Shown: piece after piece, positions 11,181 through 22,200 of the stretch
Layout: every line of letters starts with the position of its first letter
How positions within the stretch are numbered: position 1 is the first letter of the stretch
From: Byssothecium circinans
Taxonomy: Eukaryota > Ascomycota > Dothideomycetes > Pleosporales > Massarinaceae
NCBI GenBank assembly: GCA_010015675.1
Contig: ML976992.1
Location: 1,014,358 to 1,065,157, forward strand
Reading direction: 5' to 3'
DNA length: 50,800 bases
The notes under the pieces: generated by a model
What the model saw: only the letters and a program-made list of their open reading frames with translations
The model's database searches: none
What the model was told of the DNA's origin: nothing
Translations under genes and position numbers: made by a program

Positions 11181-12431
11181 TTATGGTGGCTCCAGAGTGT
11201 TCTTGCGACCGTCCGTACTGGAGATGATAGTGATCGAAGGAAAGCTCAATGGCTGGGTCTGATAGATCCTCGATGGCTGGTTGAGAGAAGCGCCCGTATT
11301 TGGCCCGTGCAAGCCATTGCAGTGGCCTAAGCAGACGTAGGGGTCTTTGACGTTGCCAGTCTTGTCGCTGTTGCCGGTCCTTTGAGCTCCGAAACTTGAG
11401 CGCAGGCGATCAACAAATCGATTTATCCATTTTCCAGAGTATGCAGCCAGTGAGTTCCAAAGCCGCTTGCATATTGGGAGACAGGCGCACAGGATTGCCG
11501 TGAGTACGTGGAGGTTCGCCCATCTCTCAACTGCATTGTAATTGACTAAGGTTCGTCAGTCAGCTGTTGGTCTCTTGCTGAATAGAAATAACGATACTCA
11601 CTCTTTTCAGAATAAGGGATGTATGTTTACAGAATGCGAACGATACCTATGATAACCACGACTCCGCCAAGTGCGGAGATGCCTGCTACTGCGATCTTGG
11701 TCCTCGTCGGTAAATGTAAAGTAGACGCCATTCGAATAGGGAGCATGATTATCACCATGTCAATAACGATATCGATGATGGTTGTTAGAAGTTTGGAAAG
11801 TCCAGGGCTTTTGGGTGTTTACCCGAGATCCAGAATGGATCGAAAGGCTGTCTCATACAAAAGAAAGCGACGAGGGACGAGATAATCCATGCTGTCGTGA
11901 AATCATAACAGCCATCGATACGCGCTGACAGCCTTCGGTCACGAAGAAGATGTGTCGGTAGTACATGAGGACGGACATTTTCAGACAGTAGAGTGAGGCC
12001 TAGAGGGCGATAGCACCCAGGATTAATGACTTGGAATGGTTAGCTTCCCATATGCCACAGGGCCTTCGAATGTCTGATCGCTTTGCTTACCATCATGTAG
12101 TTTTGGAACCACAGCACATTGCTCGGATCTCGGACGATGGCTTTTTCTAATTCATCGGACTCTAACCCTCCACCGTCTGCCGCGATCTTACCTAGTTTAA
12201 TTAGAATGATTCCGTAAACTCAGTGAGAGATTATTAACCCCAAGTTAGCATGGCCACCTGGGCCCAGTAAAGGAATAATCCGGCAAGCATCCATACGTCA
12301 TCCGAGTGGATCCCCTGCTTGTATCTAATCTTACAATGCAGCTTAATGGCCACTGCTACTCCAGAGAGGCATACGCAAGTGATGCCTTCATCGAATAATT
12401 TTTGGCTGAGGTGGTTGAAATTGAAGTACAT
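11181..12431 (-). pseudogene. Decayed rhodopsin-domain (Pth11-like) gene
   Basis: Exons 12431-12239 and 12191-12091 and a third starting at 11999 splice cleanly (introns 47 and 91 nt, the second with a GCTAACC branch site). They give a start MYFNFNHLSQKLFDEG, then TM helices with HSDDVWMLAGLFLYWAQ and ASLYCLKMSVLMYYRHIFF. After that the frame breaks. A shift is needed near 11930 to reach AWIISSLVAFFCMRQPFDPFW, another near 11810 to reach IDIVIDMVIIMLPIRM, then a TAA interrupts just after VVVIIGIVRIL. The C-terminal exon resumes after an intron with NYNAVERWANLHVLTAIL and runs to a TAA at 11181-11183. All blocks match the fungal rhodopsin-domain family in order. Two frameshifts plus one nonsense codon make it a pseudogene rather than a mis-spliced gene. 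Confidence 0.75.
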
Positions 12432-13778
12432 GGTGGAATATGTAAAGATATGTTAACCGGGCTGGTTGACCCTTATATGAGGGCTCAGGCCATCCATAAT
12501 ATTGGCAAGCTAAGACTAGAGGATGCGTACTAATGCGGTGCATGCTGTGCGAACGAATAGCATCATTTTTTTCATCGCACCATGTTCTCAGATAAAGTGC
12601 GGGGTTCACTCTCCATGCTCGATGGGGGCTGAATTACCCTTTTGCTGGCGAGCCGAATGTTACAGGAGAATTCTATCTGCGTGTTACTGACGGTTAGCGT
12701 GAAATATAAAAGAAAACCCCCTGTTTATATAAAAGAGAACGTATTCTACTCCCTTTGAGTTGACTACCATCAAAAGCTCGTATGTCGTGGGGCTAATAGG
12801 TGCCAGGGAGCGTGGAGTTGAAAAACGTAGGACCACTCACTAGGCTGAGACAAAGTGTGTAAAGATGGGGGCCAGTGAGAACCCGAAGAAGCACAAAATC
12901 CCTATTTTGGGAGTCAGAGAGAATCTGGTAGTGAGGGAATCTAGATGTTAGACCGTCACTTTCGGCCGCAGTTCTCTTAAATATGGCAAGTCGGTAGGAT
13001 TTCCTCTCGTTCGCTTTTCCGATTTTGTACTGAACCTTTACCAGGTACCGTTAGCTTTAAGAGACAGGCGAAGAGATTCCAACTTGGAGACTATTTCGCG
13101 TTCAGTGCAGAGAGGATTGTATGAGGAAAGAGAAGGCAAGGAACGGGTTTAAGATCCTCCCAGGAAGTTACCGTTCCCAAGGCATCATCGGGACCTATCT
13201 CGGTACGAACAAAGCAGCCAACTACCCATGTAAGCGATTGAGCTCTTGCAAGAACACATTTGAGAGCACGAGGAAGATATGGACACTCTTCCGATATATA
13301 GGTACCTAAGCCTAAAATGAGTGAGGTAGAGCATTCGATTGAAAGAAAAGCAATCCAATATTGGCTGAGGCCGAGCGGCAAGCCTGAAGAGCTTTCACTT
13401 CCGTACCTTTATTCCATCGCGCTCTCGTATACGCATTCAGTGAGAATGCTAAGGTGGCCGAGTGTTTCATACCTCTTATTTTCAATCAAAGAGAGGAGAA
13501 ACTCAGATAAGACGACACGGAGACCCACGAGTGAGTTGAGCGAATGCTGGATGGGAGATTGCCCGTACTACGAAAAGCGGGCGTGGTTTTCACTTGCATG
13601 GGCCAGGTCCGACGCGCATGAGGCAGGATGGAAGAAGCGTACTCTTTCAACCAATGTGCCCAAGTAATCGTCCCCATCGCCACCGATGAGGGATTTCTGA
13701 CCTCTATCATGGCGTATATATTCCCTTTTCGCGTGCCATGAGTTTTATCGTAGTTGATTTGATAAAGCTCGAGAGGTC
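12432..13778. other. Region without a supported gene
   Basis: Open frames at 13091-13381 (minus), 13317-13667 (plus) and 13486-13788 (minus) overlap and have no recognisable domain. A minus-strand block around 13091-13300 (LPRALKCVLARAQSLTWVVGCFV) has an upstream TTTTAG acceptor-like site and could be a gene remnant, but I cannot build a consistent model. Confidence 0.35.
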
Positions 13779-14072
13779 TTGTTGCCATTCCGTACCCCAG
13801 TGTATGTGCTAACTAACCCCAGTCCTCTTTTAGAGGATGTCGTGACTTTCATCACTGGTGGCCCCGGGTTCAAAGCAATCGCCATGCCCGCGATTTGGAA
13901 GCTAGGACGGACAATGTTGTGTCAAGGGGGCAGCGACAACGAGGATGCAGCAAAGAGCGTGTTAGACATGGCGACGAGAACCTGTCATAAGTTGGTTGCT
14001 GATGATGATCGGAGGGAGAAAAGTCTTGGGGATGAAGATTGGGATGATTTGGTGTTTTATCTCTTTCGATGA
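13779..14072 (+). CDS. Possible terminal exon of an unrecognised small gene
   Basis: The open frame codes for an acidic C-terminus (DDDRREKSLGDEDWDDLVFYLFR) preceded by VTFITGGPGFKAIAMPAIWKLGRT. At its start there is a plausible tiny intron (GTATGT donor at 13801, a CTAACTAAC branch site, TTTTAG acceptor), which suggests that only the part after about 13833 is exonic. I do not recognise the family and cannot find the 5' exons with confidence. Confidence 0.28.
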   Translation: MLPFRTPVYVLTNPSPLLEDVVTFITGGPGFKAIAMPAIWKLGRTMLCQGGSDNEDAAKSVLDMATRTCHKLVADDDRREKSLGDEDWDDLVFYLFR

Positions 14073-14567
14073 TTTTTGTATCTATACATACTCGGTGGCT
14101 TCACTCCCCGCGGTCTAGCGTGCGGGATAAAGCACCTTCTTCTTCTGTCTTAGCTCTTCATGTCACTTCAAACTATGCACATTCTCGTCAACTTGTGCGC
14201 CTCTATCTCAACTCCACCCCATCCCATTGAGAAAGGCGTGTCAGGAGAAGTGTACGCTGTCCACACTGGCCGACGCGCTGTTCTGTATCAAAGTCGCACA
14301 AGAAGTTGAGGAGGGGAGATTCCCTGGAGAGGATTCTGCGAGCTCTAGACCAACGGTTTCCTGGCCTGATCTGCAACCCCATGCATATCCGAGCGATGGT
14401 GCCGTTCCCTGTCCCTCGGCGGTGGGGGTTACGACGGATGATAACTTCGGACGATGTGCTGCGCTGCTATCCGACATTTCTCAAATTCACACGATTGTTC
14501 GTCCTTCAATTTCTTCAGCGTTTGTTTTTGCCATTTTCCTCGTTGTGTCTATTGAGCGTCTGCCGCG
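14073..14567. other. Upstream region of the permease gene
   Basis: No coding region supported. It contains CT-rich stretches (14131-14180 and 14500-14550) immediately before the permease start, as is common upstream of highly transcribed fungal genes. Confidence 0.4.
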
Positions 14568-16380
14568 ATGATTTCTCGGCATGTCGACGACAAAGATGCC
14601 ATCTCCACTTCGGCGCCCATCACGTCGCTTGTATTCGATGAGAAGATCAGCATTGTGCCCCAGAAGTACCATGGTACCGATGCAGACAGACATGAGATGC
14701 ACATGCTTGGAAAGAAGCAGGTGTTACGAGTATGCGCCAATCGTTCCCGTCATGAAGCTTGGACGCTCACCATCGCAGCGCAACTTTTCTTTCTTAACCA
14801 TGCTTGGCTTCGCATCGACCTGCATCGCATCCTGGGAAGGCATCCTCACGTACCTCAACTTCATCCTTATCGATGGTGGAACGCCCCTCCTGTTCTGGGG
14901 ATTTCTTGCTTGTGCCACTTGCCAGACGCTTGTGTATGCTAGTTTGGCTGAGATGTCGTCCATGTCGCCTACAGCTGGGTACGTTAGGCACTCGCTGTGA
15001 TCATGCGATACTCATCGAGTTCTCCAGTGGGCAGTATCATTGGGTCTCCGAGTTCTCGCCTCGAAAGTACCAGAAGGTCTTGAGCTACTACTCAGGTCAG
15101 TGAGGAAGAAGCTCAGATAGTGAACGGTCAATCAGTGTGCTGATGCTTGTTGTTTAGGATGGCTGACAGCTGTTGGCTGGCAAGTATACCTTGCGAGCGT
15201 ATGTTTTCTCGTCGGGACGATGATCCAAGGGCTCATCGCACTGAACGACCCAAACTATCCCTATCTTCGATGGCATGGGACACTGCTGGCTATTGCGATT
15301 GTTGTTTTTACGATCAGTTTCAACACCATCTTCGCCTCAAAATTGCCCCTCGTTGGTATGTAGAATTCGCGCACGAACTTACCAAACCTCTCCCGTACTA
15401 ACAATCACATAGAGGGCATCGCTCTAGCCGTTCACATCAGCGGTTTTCTCGCTATCATTATCACCCTCTGGGTAATGGCACCCCGTCGCTCTGCCGCTGA
15501 TGCGCTCCTTAACTTCACCAACGAAGGCGGTTGGTCCAGCACGGGCCTTAGTTCAATGATCGGTTTGCTCGCCCCAATGGCGGTCCTTGTTGGCTATGAC
15601 TGCTCAGTGCACATGTCCGAAGAGATCAAAGACGCTTCTATCATCCTGCCTCGAGCCATTATGGGCAGTGTGGTCTTGAACGTCACCTTAGTCCTCACCC
15701 TTATCATTACCCTCTGCTTCACGCTCGGCGACCCTGCAGAGGCCCTCGCATCGCCCACCGGATACGCTTTCATACAAGTCTTCTACAACGCGACGCAGTC
15801 TGTCGCCGGCACATCCGTCTTGACCTTCATCGTCATCTTCATGATGTCTGTATGCGCGGTTTCCGAAGCCGCAGCTTGCTCGCGCCAGATCTGGGCCTTT
15901 GCACGCGATGCCGGACTACCTGGTCATTCATGGCTGTCCAAAGTATCCCCGCACTGGAATATTCCGCTCCCGGGAATCATCGTCAGTCTCACGATCAGCG
16001 CTCTACTAACATTGATCAACATCGGTTCCTCCGTCGCACTCAATGCTATCACCTCGCTCGGTGCTGTCGCAACGCTCATTTCCTACTACCTCACTATTGG
16101 ATGCTTGGTGCATCGGCGACTGTACGGTGCTCCGCTTCCACCTCGTCGCTGGTCGCTTGGGAGATTTGGCATAGTAGTGAATGTGGCAGCGTTAGTGTTG
16201 TTGACGCCGCTTATCTTCTTCTTGACGTGGCCATTGACTACGCCGGTCACAGCGCAGACGATGAACTGGAGTAGTGTTATGTTGGCGGGGGTGTTTATCA
16301 TTGCGACGGTGTATTATCTGGTGAAGGGAAGGAGGGAGTATGAGGGGCCGGTGGTGCATGTGAAGAGGGATGAAGAGTAA
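14568..16380 (+). CDS. Amino acid/GABA/choline-type permease (APC superfamily)
   Basis: Five exons (14568-14729, 14779-14978, 15028-15095, 15158-15355, 15413-16380) join in frame to 531 aa. After a polar N-terminal tail of about 50 residues come about 12 hydrophobic segments. Family features are visible: LTMLGFASTCIASWEGIL in TM1, SLAEMSSMSPTAGGQYHWVSEFSP at TM2-3 (the AE..S..PTAGGQY.W signature of fungal AAT/GABA permeases), VGYDCSVHMSEEIKDASIILPRAI in the central loop, and SRQIWAFARDAGLPGHSWLSKV after TM8. This combination is that of fungal GABA/choline/amino acid permeases (Hnm1, Uga4 and relatives). The protein is a proton-coupled uptake carrier, probably of the plasma membrane; the exact substrate cannot be decided. 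The gene appears intact. Confidence 0.92.
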
Positions 16381-19222
16381 TCTGACTTCGGACAGGTTTT
16401 GACAACTTCTGTATCATAGATTGTATCGAACGCTCCTCCGAAAAATGATGTGTTGACGCGGATGACGAAGGTTCACCCTTGGAAGCACTGGGGCCATAAG
16501 ATGCAATTGTCTGGCGCTAGTCCGGAATCTCTTAGCGCGCACTGCGAAGTTCTTCAGCAGTCAACTGGTGCAAAAATTCCCGTCATCACATCTAACAAAG
16601 TGGCCATGGACACACTTACCACGCAAACGGCGAAACACTCATTTACCACCAGCAGCTGCTCCCCGAGCTTGTCCGACCTGCGAGGCAATGTACCTAGCCT
16701 AGCATGGCGCAAGCTGTGCAAAGCTGACGGGCATGACGGGGCGGTTCACCGGCGACATCCCTCCAATGCCATCCCCTTCTTCCCCATGATGCGCGCCTTT
16801 GCCCTCTTATTCGAATTGTATTCCCCGTTCCAAATGTTGGCGGCGGCCCACTGCGTCGCTCTGCCCAAACGTGCCCCATCTCCGTCTACTCCTAACCGTC
16901 ATCCTGCGGGAAGGTGTAGGTACTGATCATCGCGCGGGAGAAGCATCGGCTCTGCATTGAGCAGTGATGAAAAATCACCAAGAAGAATGGGCAGCAGATC
17001 ATCCGTCGAGGCCTATTCGCAAAAGTGACGAAATGGACCCAGAAACGCAAAGAAGGGGGGGATGTGAAAGCACAGTACGGAACGACGGCTCCAGCGAGAT
17101 TGCAGCTCAAGAACTCTATTAACCGAAGGTGAAACACCTGGCGCCGTCGCCGAGGGAGTTGGGCTGGTTCCCGGATTGATCGTGCGATGCGCCGTTGACG
17201 TACCATAGCGGCATGTCTAGGCTTGGTTTGCAGCCCACGAGGTCTGGTGTGGTTCTTATCATGGCTGAAGCTGCAGCGTACTATGACTGCGGATACCAAA
17301 ACGACACTTCGAGCGAAGAAGACGCCGACCCACCGCTGCTCCGCGGCGATATTAAAACTCTAGTGTCCTCAACTAGGCTTTTTAGACAAAGCACTCATCT
17401 TTAACCTTGACTCCTGTTTCATCGTTCGAGAGATCATGTCACTTTCTGACATAATTCTATGCGGGGACCCTCGCTAGAGCTTACTGTGTGCTTCCAATGC
17501 CTACTAAATACACTGGGGGCAATAAATCGTGTCAGTTCTCTGATTGTTCCTGATACGTTCGCATTCGTTTTCGTAGCCGCGGATAATTATTCCTTGTGTC
17601 GACTTTGATAATTAGGCGGGACACTTGGAAAGATCAACCTTGGAAGTGGGGGGTTCTCGATCGATCAACTATCGTAATATCCACATTTCACGCTCGAAGA
17701 CCAGGATCAGCATTTCCGATTCCGGGTGGGCGGACCTTGCTAGACAGCGGGGAGTCGGGGATGATTAGCCTTGACGCTTTTCGGAGCCGACCATGGGATT
17801 TGTTGCATCGGTATACATCGTTCAAGGAGTTCAACAAAACCCATACGCGTGCGCAAGAAACGACGATGCTAAATTGGTAGGTAGCTCGGCGCCCGCCTTG
17901 ATGCGCTAGGTGGACATCTTGGTACCCATTGATGGCTTCAAAGCTTCTCGAGTCACTGGCATACGCCACGATGTTGTTAGCGAGCACAAACACCATGCGC
18001 TGGCTCAAGAAGGTGGCGCAGAACCTACCCGTGAATACTAACGGGTTGGCTTTTCCGCCTCTCAGCGTCACAGCATGAGGGAAGCAAGGAGGCCGAGTTT
18101 AACAATGCTCATTCTTCAATAATTAAACATGCTCTTCATAAGCAGATATGCACATTCTTGTAAGCAAAAATATGCGCTAAGAACGCAAAACGCGCATTCT
18201 TCTCGAAACACGCTCCTTGTTTACCTTCGTTCTTCACGGCTAAGCATGCTCATTCTTCATAATACGGACAACTCAATTAGTAATTATCTTATTGGAAACG
18301 TTTGACCAATACTGTGTATTTCATCACCATTGCAGTTGTGAGGATTGCCGAACTTGGTGGGCCGACGATGCGAAAAGCCGTCCAAAGGTTATTATCTACC
18401 TATGTGTGAGTGACAACATCTCGACCCCTCGACAGGCCTTGACGACCATGGGAGCGTTGATTCAGCTCACCACGTGGATGCGCCATGCGAATGTGGACAA
18501 AAACCAGCCACGGCTCGGGTCGTGCACTTGCCGTCGTTTTCTTTGCTTCCGCAAATACGAGGCCATGTTGACTCTTACGTACACGGGTTAGCAACAGCGC
18601 TACCACCAAGGTTGACCCTCCTCGGCGGCCCGTGGAGAGAAAAGTCACCTACACCTGGAAGTACTTTCCGGTTTTATAGATTGTGCGGTTCGAGCTGTTT
18701 CCACATGCCCTTTTGAAGATTGCGCAAGGCCAGTCCCCGGTGGATGCAGGAACCCGAGAGGCGGGAGGATCTACCACCTTGGCAGCTACTAGTAACGACC
18801 GGCGCCGCTGGCTTGAAATCTTACTCGAAATGGGGCGCAAGCTGCCTAGCGTTATCGATACGGAATCGATAGACTTTTCGATGGAAATTTGACGAAAATG
18901 CCGGGGCTGCATTCCGATAATGACTTTCGACGTCTCGACAGGCAGCCACGTGCGCTGTCAGCACCCTCCAAGTGCGCAATGCCCACAAGAAAACGCGCAA
19001 CTCCATTTCCTTTCTCCCCCTATTTCCTCGACTAACAATCTCTGCTATTGGTTTGCATCATGGTCACATCGCCAGAACGAACTACATGTCAAGTAGCGCA
19101 GCCCGCTATAAATAGAGTACCTTAGTCGCCTTCGGTGGCTCACTGCATGCTGAGAACAAAACCCTCCGCCCCTCAGCTTTTTCCATGCATCGTTTTTCGT
19201 ATTCGATTACCCTCACACTCGT
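16381..19222. other. Long intergenic region before the giant deacetylase gene
   Basis: About 2.8 kb without a supported gene. Many short frames overlap on both strands (for example 16450-16926, 16892-17299, 17688-18071) with no domain. Between about 18100 and 18260 a short motif like CATGCTCATTCTTCA recurs imperfectly (near 18105 and 18246, with a shorter form near 18130). This suggests a degenerate short repeat. The last 150 bases hold the promoter of the 19223 gene. Confidence 0.45.
19107..19114 (+). promoter_or_regulatory. TATA box of the large deacetylase gene
   Basis: TATAAATA lies 116 bases upstream of the ATG at 19223, within a CT-rich leader. A strong TATA in a filamentous fungus suggests an inducible, high-amplitude promoter. 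Confidence 0.6.
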
Positions 19223-22200
19223 TTGAAAGAAGCAGAAGATATGCACTCGTTTACTTTTCTTCTGCCTCTCGTGGCTCTTTTGCAGTTATGTCTGGCCATC
19301 TCGTCGCCTGATATTTACTCCCTCACCCAGCCGGCGGGTGAGAGTCCGGATCTAGGGGAGAGCAGTCGGTCACCTACTATTCCCTCCCAGTCAAGACACA
19401 TAGATGGCCCAGACTCTGGACTCATCATCTTTGTACCGAGTTACGGAGATGACCCCAACTGGCTACCTCTTACGCTTTCGCTCAAGACAGTCGGTCTGCA
19501 GGTCAAGGTCATTACAACGCTCAGCATCCCTCCAAAATACCAACCCCTCCTCATCTACACACCACCGAGCGTGACCTACAGCCCGAGCACAGCAGATGTT
19601 ACCGCTCTTACTTCCTTTGTAGCCGATGGCGGTGTTCTCATATTCATGAACCAGATTCCGACCGCTCTGCAAAAGCTAGCCGGAGTGAGCGAGTCCACCG
19701 TTCACACGCAAGGCTTGCGGTCCGCCATAAAATTGGCAAATGGAGAGGTTAATAAACAGTCTCTCCTAGGGTTTGACTTTACCAACGCCTACGACATCAC
19801 CATGCCCTTTTTCGACAACACCACTGCGACGGGTCTCATAAATGTTGGCTACAAGCCTCACAACTGTTCCCAAATCCTCGGCAACTATCTTATTCGGACC
19901 GGCAATGTGGAATCCCTGGATACATCCACTACAAATGTGGCAATTACCAAGCACAAGCCTACCAGTACTAGCGGGTATGTGTATTGCTTCGGTATGGATC
20001 TTGGATACCTGTACATCCAGGCTCAGAACGAAGGTGGCAACTACGCCCCGTGGTACGACGGCCACTATTATTCCGGCTATGATATTGCAAACCGCATGAT
20101 CAAGAACATCGTCACGTCCAGCGCTCATTTCGTGAGCTTGTGGTCCGTCCCGTACAACAAAGGCCTCGCCTTCACCACCACTTGGGACATTGACACCTAC
20201 GTCTCGTATCCGCACGGTCAGGGTATGGCGGCCGCCGCCCTGGAGAGGGGCGCCGCTGGCAACCTTAACCTCCACACCAAGTACATCACCGATGCATATG
20301 AGAAAGCGTACTTCCAATACGGAGTTCCATACATCTATCAGATTACTGGCTTTCGAAATGGCCCCGACGGGTACCCATTCATTGACTTCGGCAGTCATTC
20401 TGTCAGTCATTCGCCAAACGCCGTCGAATTTCCTTATGGCAGCCGCGCAGAGCGGTTCATACAAGGCACCACGAGCGGGTACGCGCCCTCCGTCTATCAG
20501 TGTGGACCTATGCCAAACGGAACGCCCGATAACGGACAGACCTGTATCCAAGGCGGAACTAGCGGCCTTTCGTTCTGGACATCGGGTGGATCTGCTTCTG
20601 GAGAGGTTCGTGTGAGTGCGTACCTGATTCGCCAACTGCTGCAACAGTCATTTGGGACCAACTACAACCTCACCACCTACCGCCCCGGAAACCTTGCGTG
20701 GAACAGGTACCAAGCTACCCATTGTGTGGCGAACGGAATCATTGGCGGGTCATCATGCGCGGCCAATTTTCATCTCACTCATCTCCCATTCCAAGTCCTG
20801 CATAACCGCGAGTCGTTTGCGGAGCTCCCGTACTACGAGTTCCCCCTTCAATGGTCTGATGGTGACGGAAATATGAGCAGTGCTGACTTCCCCGGCTCCG
20901 ACTTCCGTATGCAAGTTGACGACATGAAGCTGATGGCACGGTATGGCGGCCATTACAACCTCCTGATCCACCCTTCGGACGCGGTACTCGACAAGATCCA
21001 GATCCAACGTGCTTTTCATGATGCTGTGCGTCCCTTTGCCGTCTTCTTCAACCAGACAGGAATCGCCAACTGGTGGACCATCAGGGACCGCGCCGTTGCG
21101 ACTATCACTGCAGCAAGCAACACGTCGGTTACTATGACGGTGCGACTTGACGGCCCAGCGGAGGGCCTTACCCTACAAGTTCCGCGAACCTACGCCTTCG
21201 AATCCACAAGTGGGGATCTTTCTGTGTGCCAGCAACTCTCGTACGATAAGCAAACTAATGCCATAGTTCTGCGTAACACCGCGCAAGGCCTCTTCACGCT
21301 CAACTTTGGGGTTGGTACACCCAGTGCAAGCCAGTCGACCTGCCCGAACTTCACTCCTCAGCCTCTCAAAGAGTGTATTGCGTGGGACGTTTCCATCGAT
21401 GACTTCTTGGATCTCTACTTCTACAATAGGGGCATCAACCTCCTTCTCCTACAGACGGTCGCGAGCGGACTCTCAACCAACAATGTCGACGGTCGACTAC
21501 AGCTCGTAGCTAGTACAAACACTGGTATCAACTCGTACTACACTGAGATTTCACGTTTCTGCTTCGACGCCACGAACTATACACATGTGTACTTTGATAT
21601 GGTCGCTCCTGCAGGCTCTAAGTTTTACGTGGAGCTCGTCACCTACGATGCCTCATGCCAGAACGCGGTGGCAAGTGAGACTTATCTGGATGTGACCGAC
21701 TATGCTGCTGCCGACGGCAGGAACCATACCGTCACAATCCCCATTTCTGACTTCAGAAGCGTGGATTTGACTCACGTTCGTGGCATCCGCATTGGGAATA
21801 TCTCACCAGCCCAGACACCCATATATATCGACAACATCAAGCTTCAAAAGCGATGCCACACAGCGCCTGGAGAGGACCGTACTCGAGGTCTCGCTATTGA
21901 GTCATTCCAAAATGTCGACCGATGGATAACAGGCATCAACAACATCTTCGGCCAGACGGACACTGATAACTCGATGACATTCGCTAAGCTTTCGGAGCTT
22001 GGCCGAATGCAGCTGCTACCGTCGAGTGCGACCTCTCACATCTATACGAGCACCGTTGTCAACGGAGTCAAACTGGATGCCTCAACCTACACCGACATCT
22101 CTATCAGCGTTCGTGGACCAACTGATGGTTCCTTTGATATTGTTTTGACGTCCGGCACCAGTAACACCAACGCCACCATCAATACCAGCGCGCAGGCACT

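Noticed and set aside
16892..17299. 135-codon minus-strand frame
   Set aside because: Arg/Cys/Phe-rich composition, overlapping frames, no motif.
19766..20644. 292-codon frame antisense to the deacetylase gene
   Set aside because: A shadow of the strongly biased codons of the 1,555-codon gene; it lacks domains.
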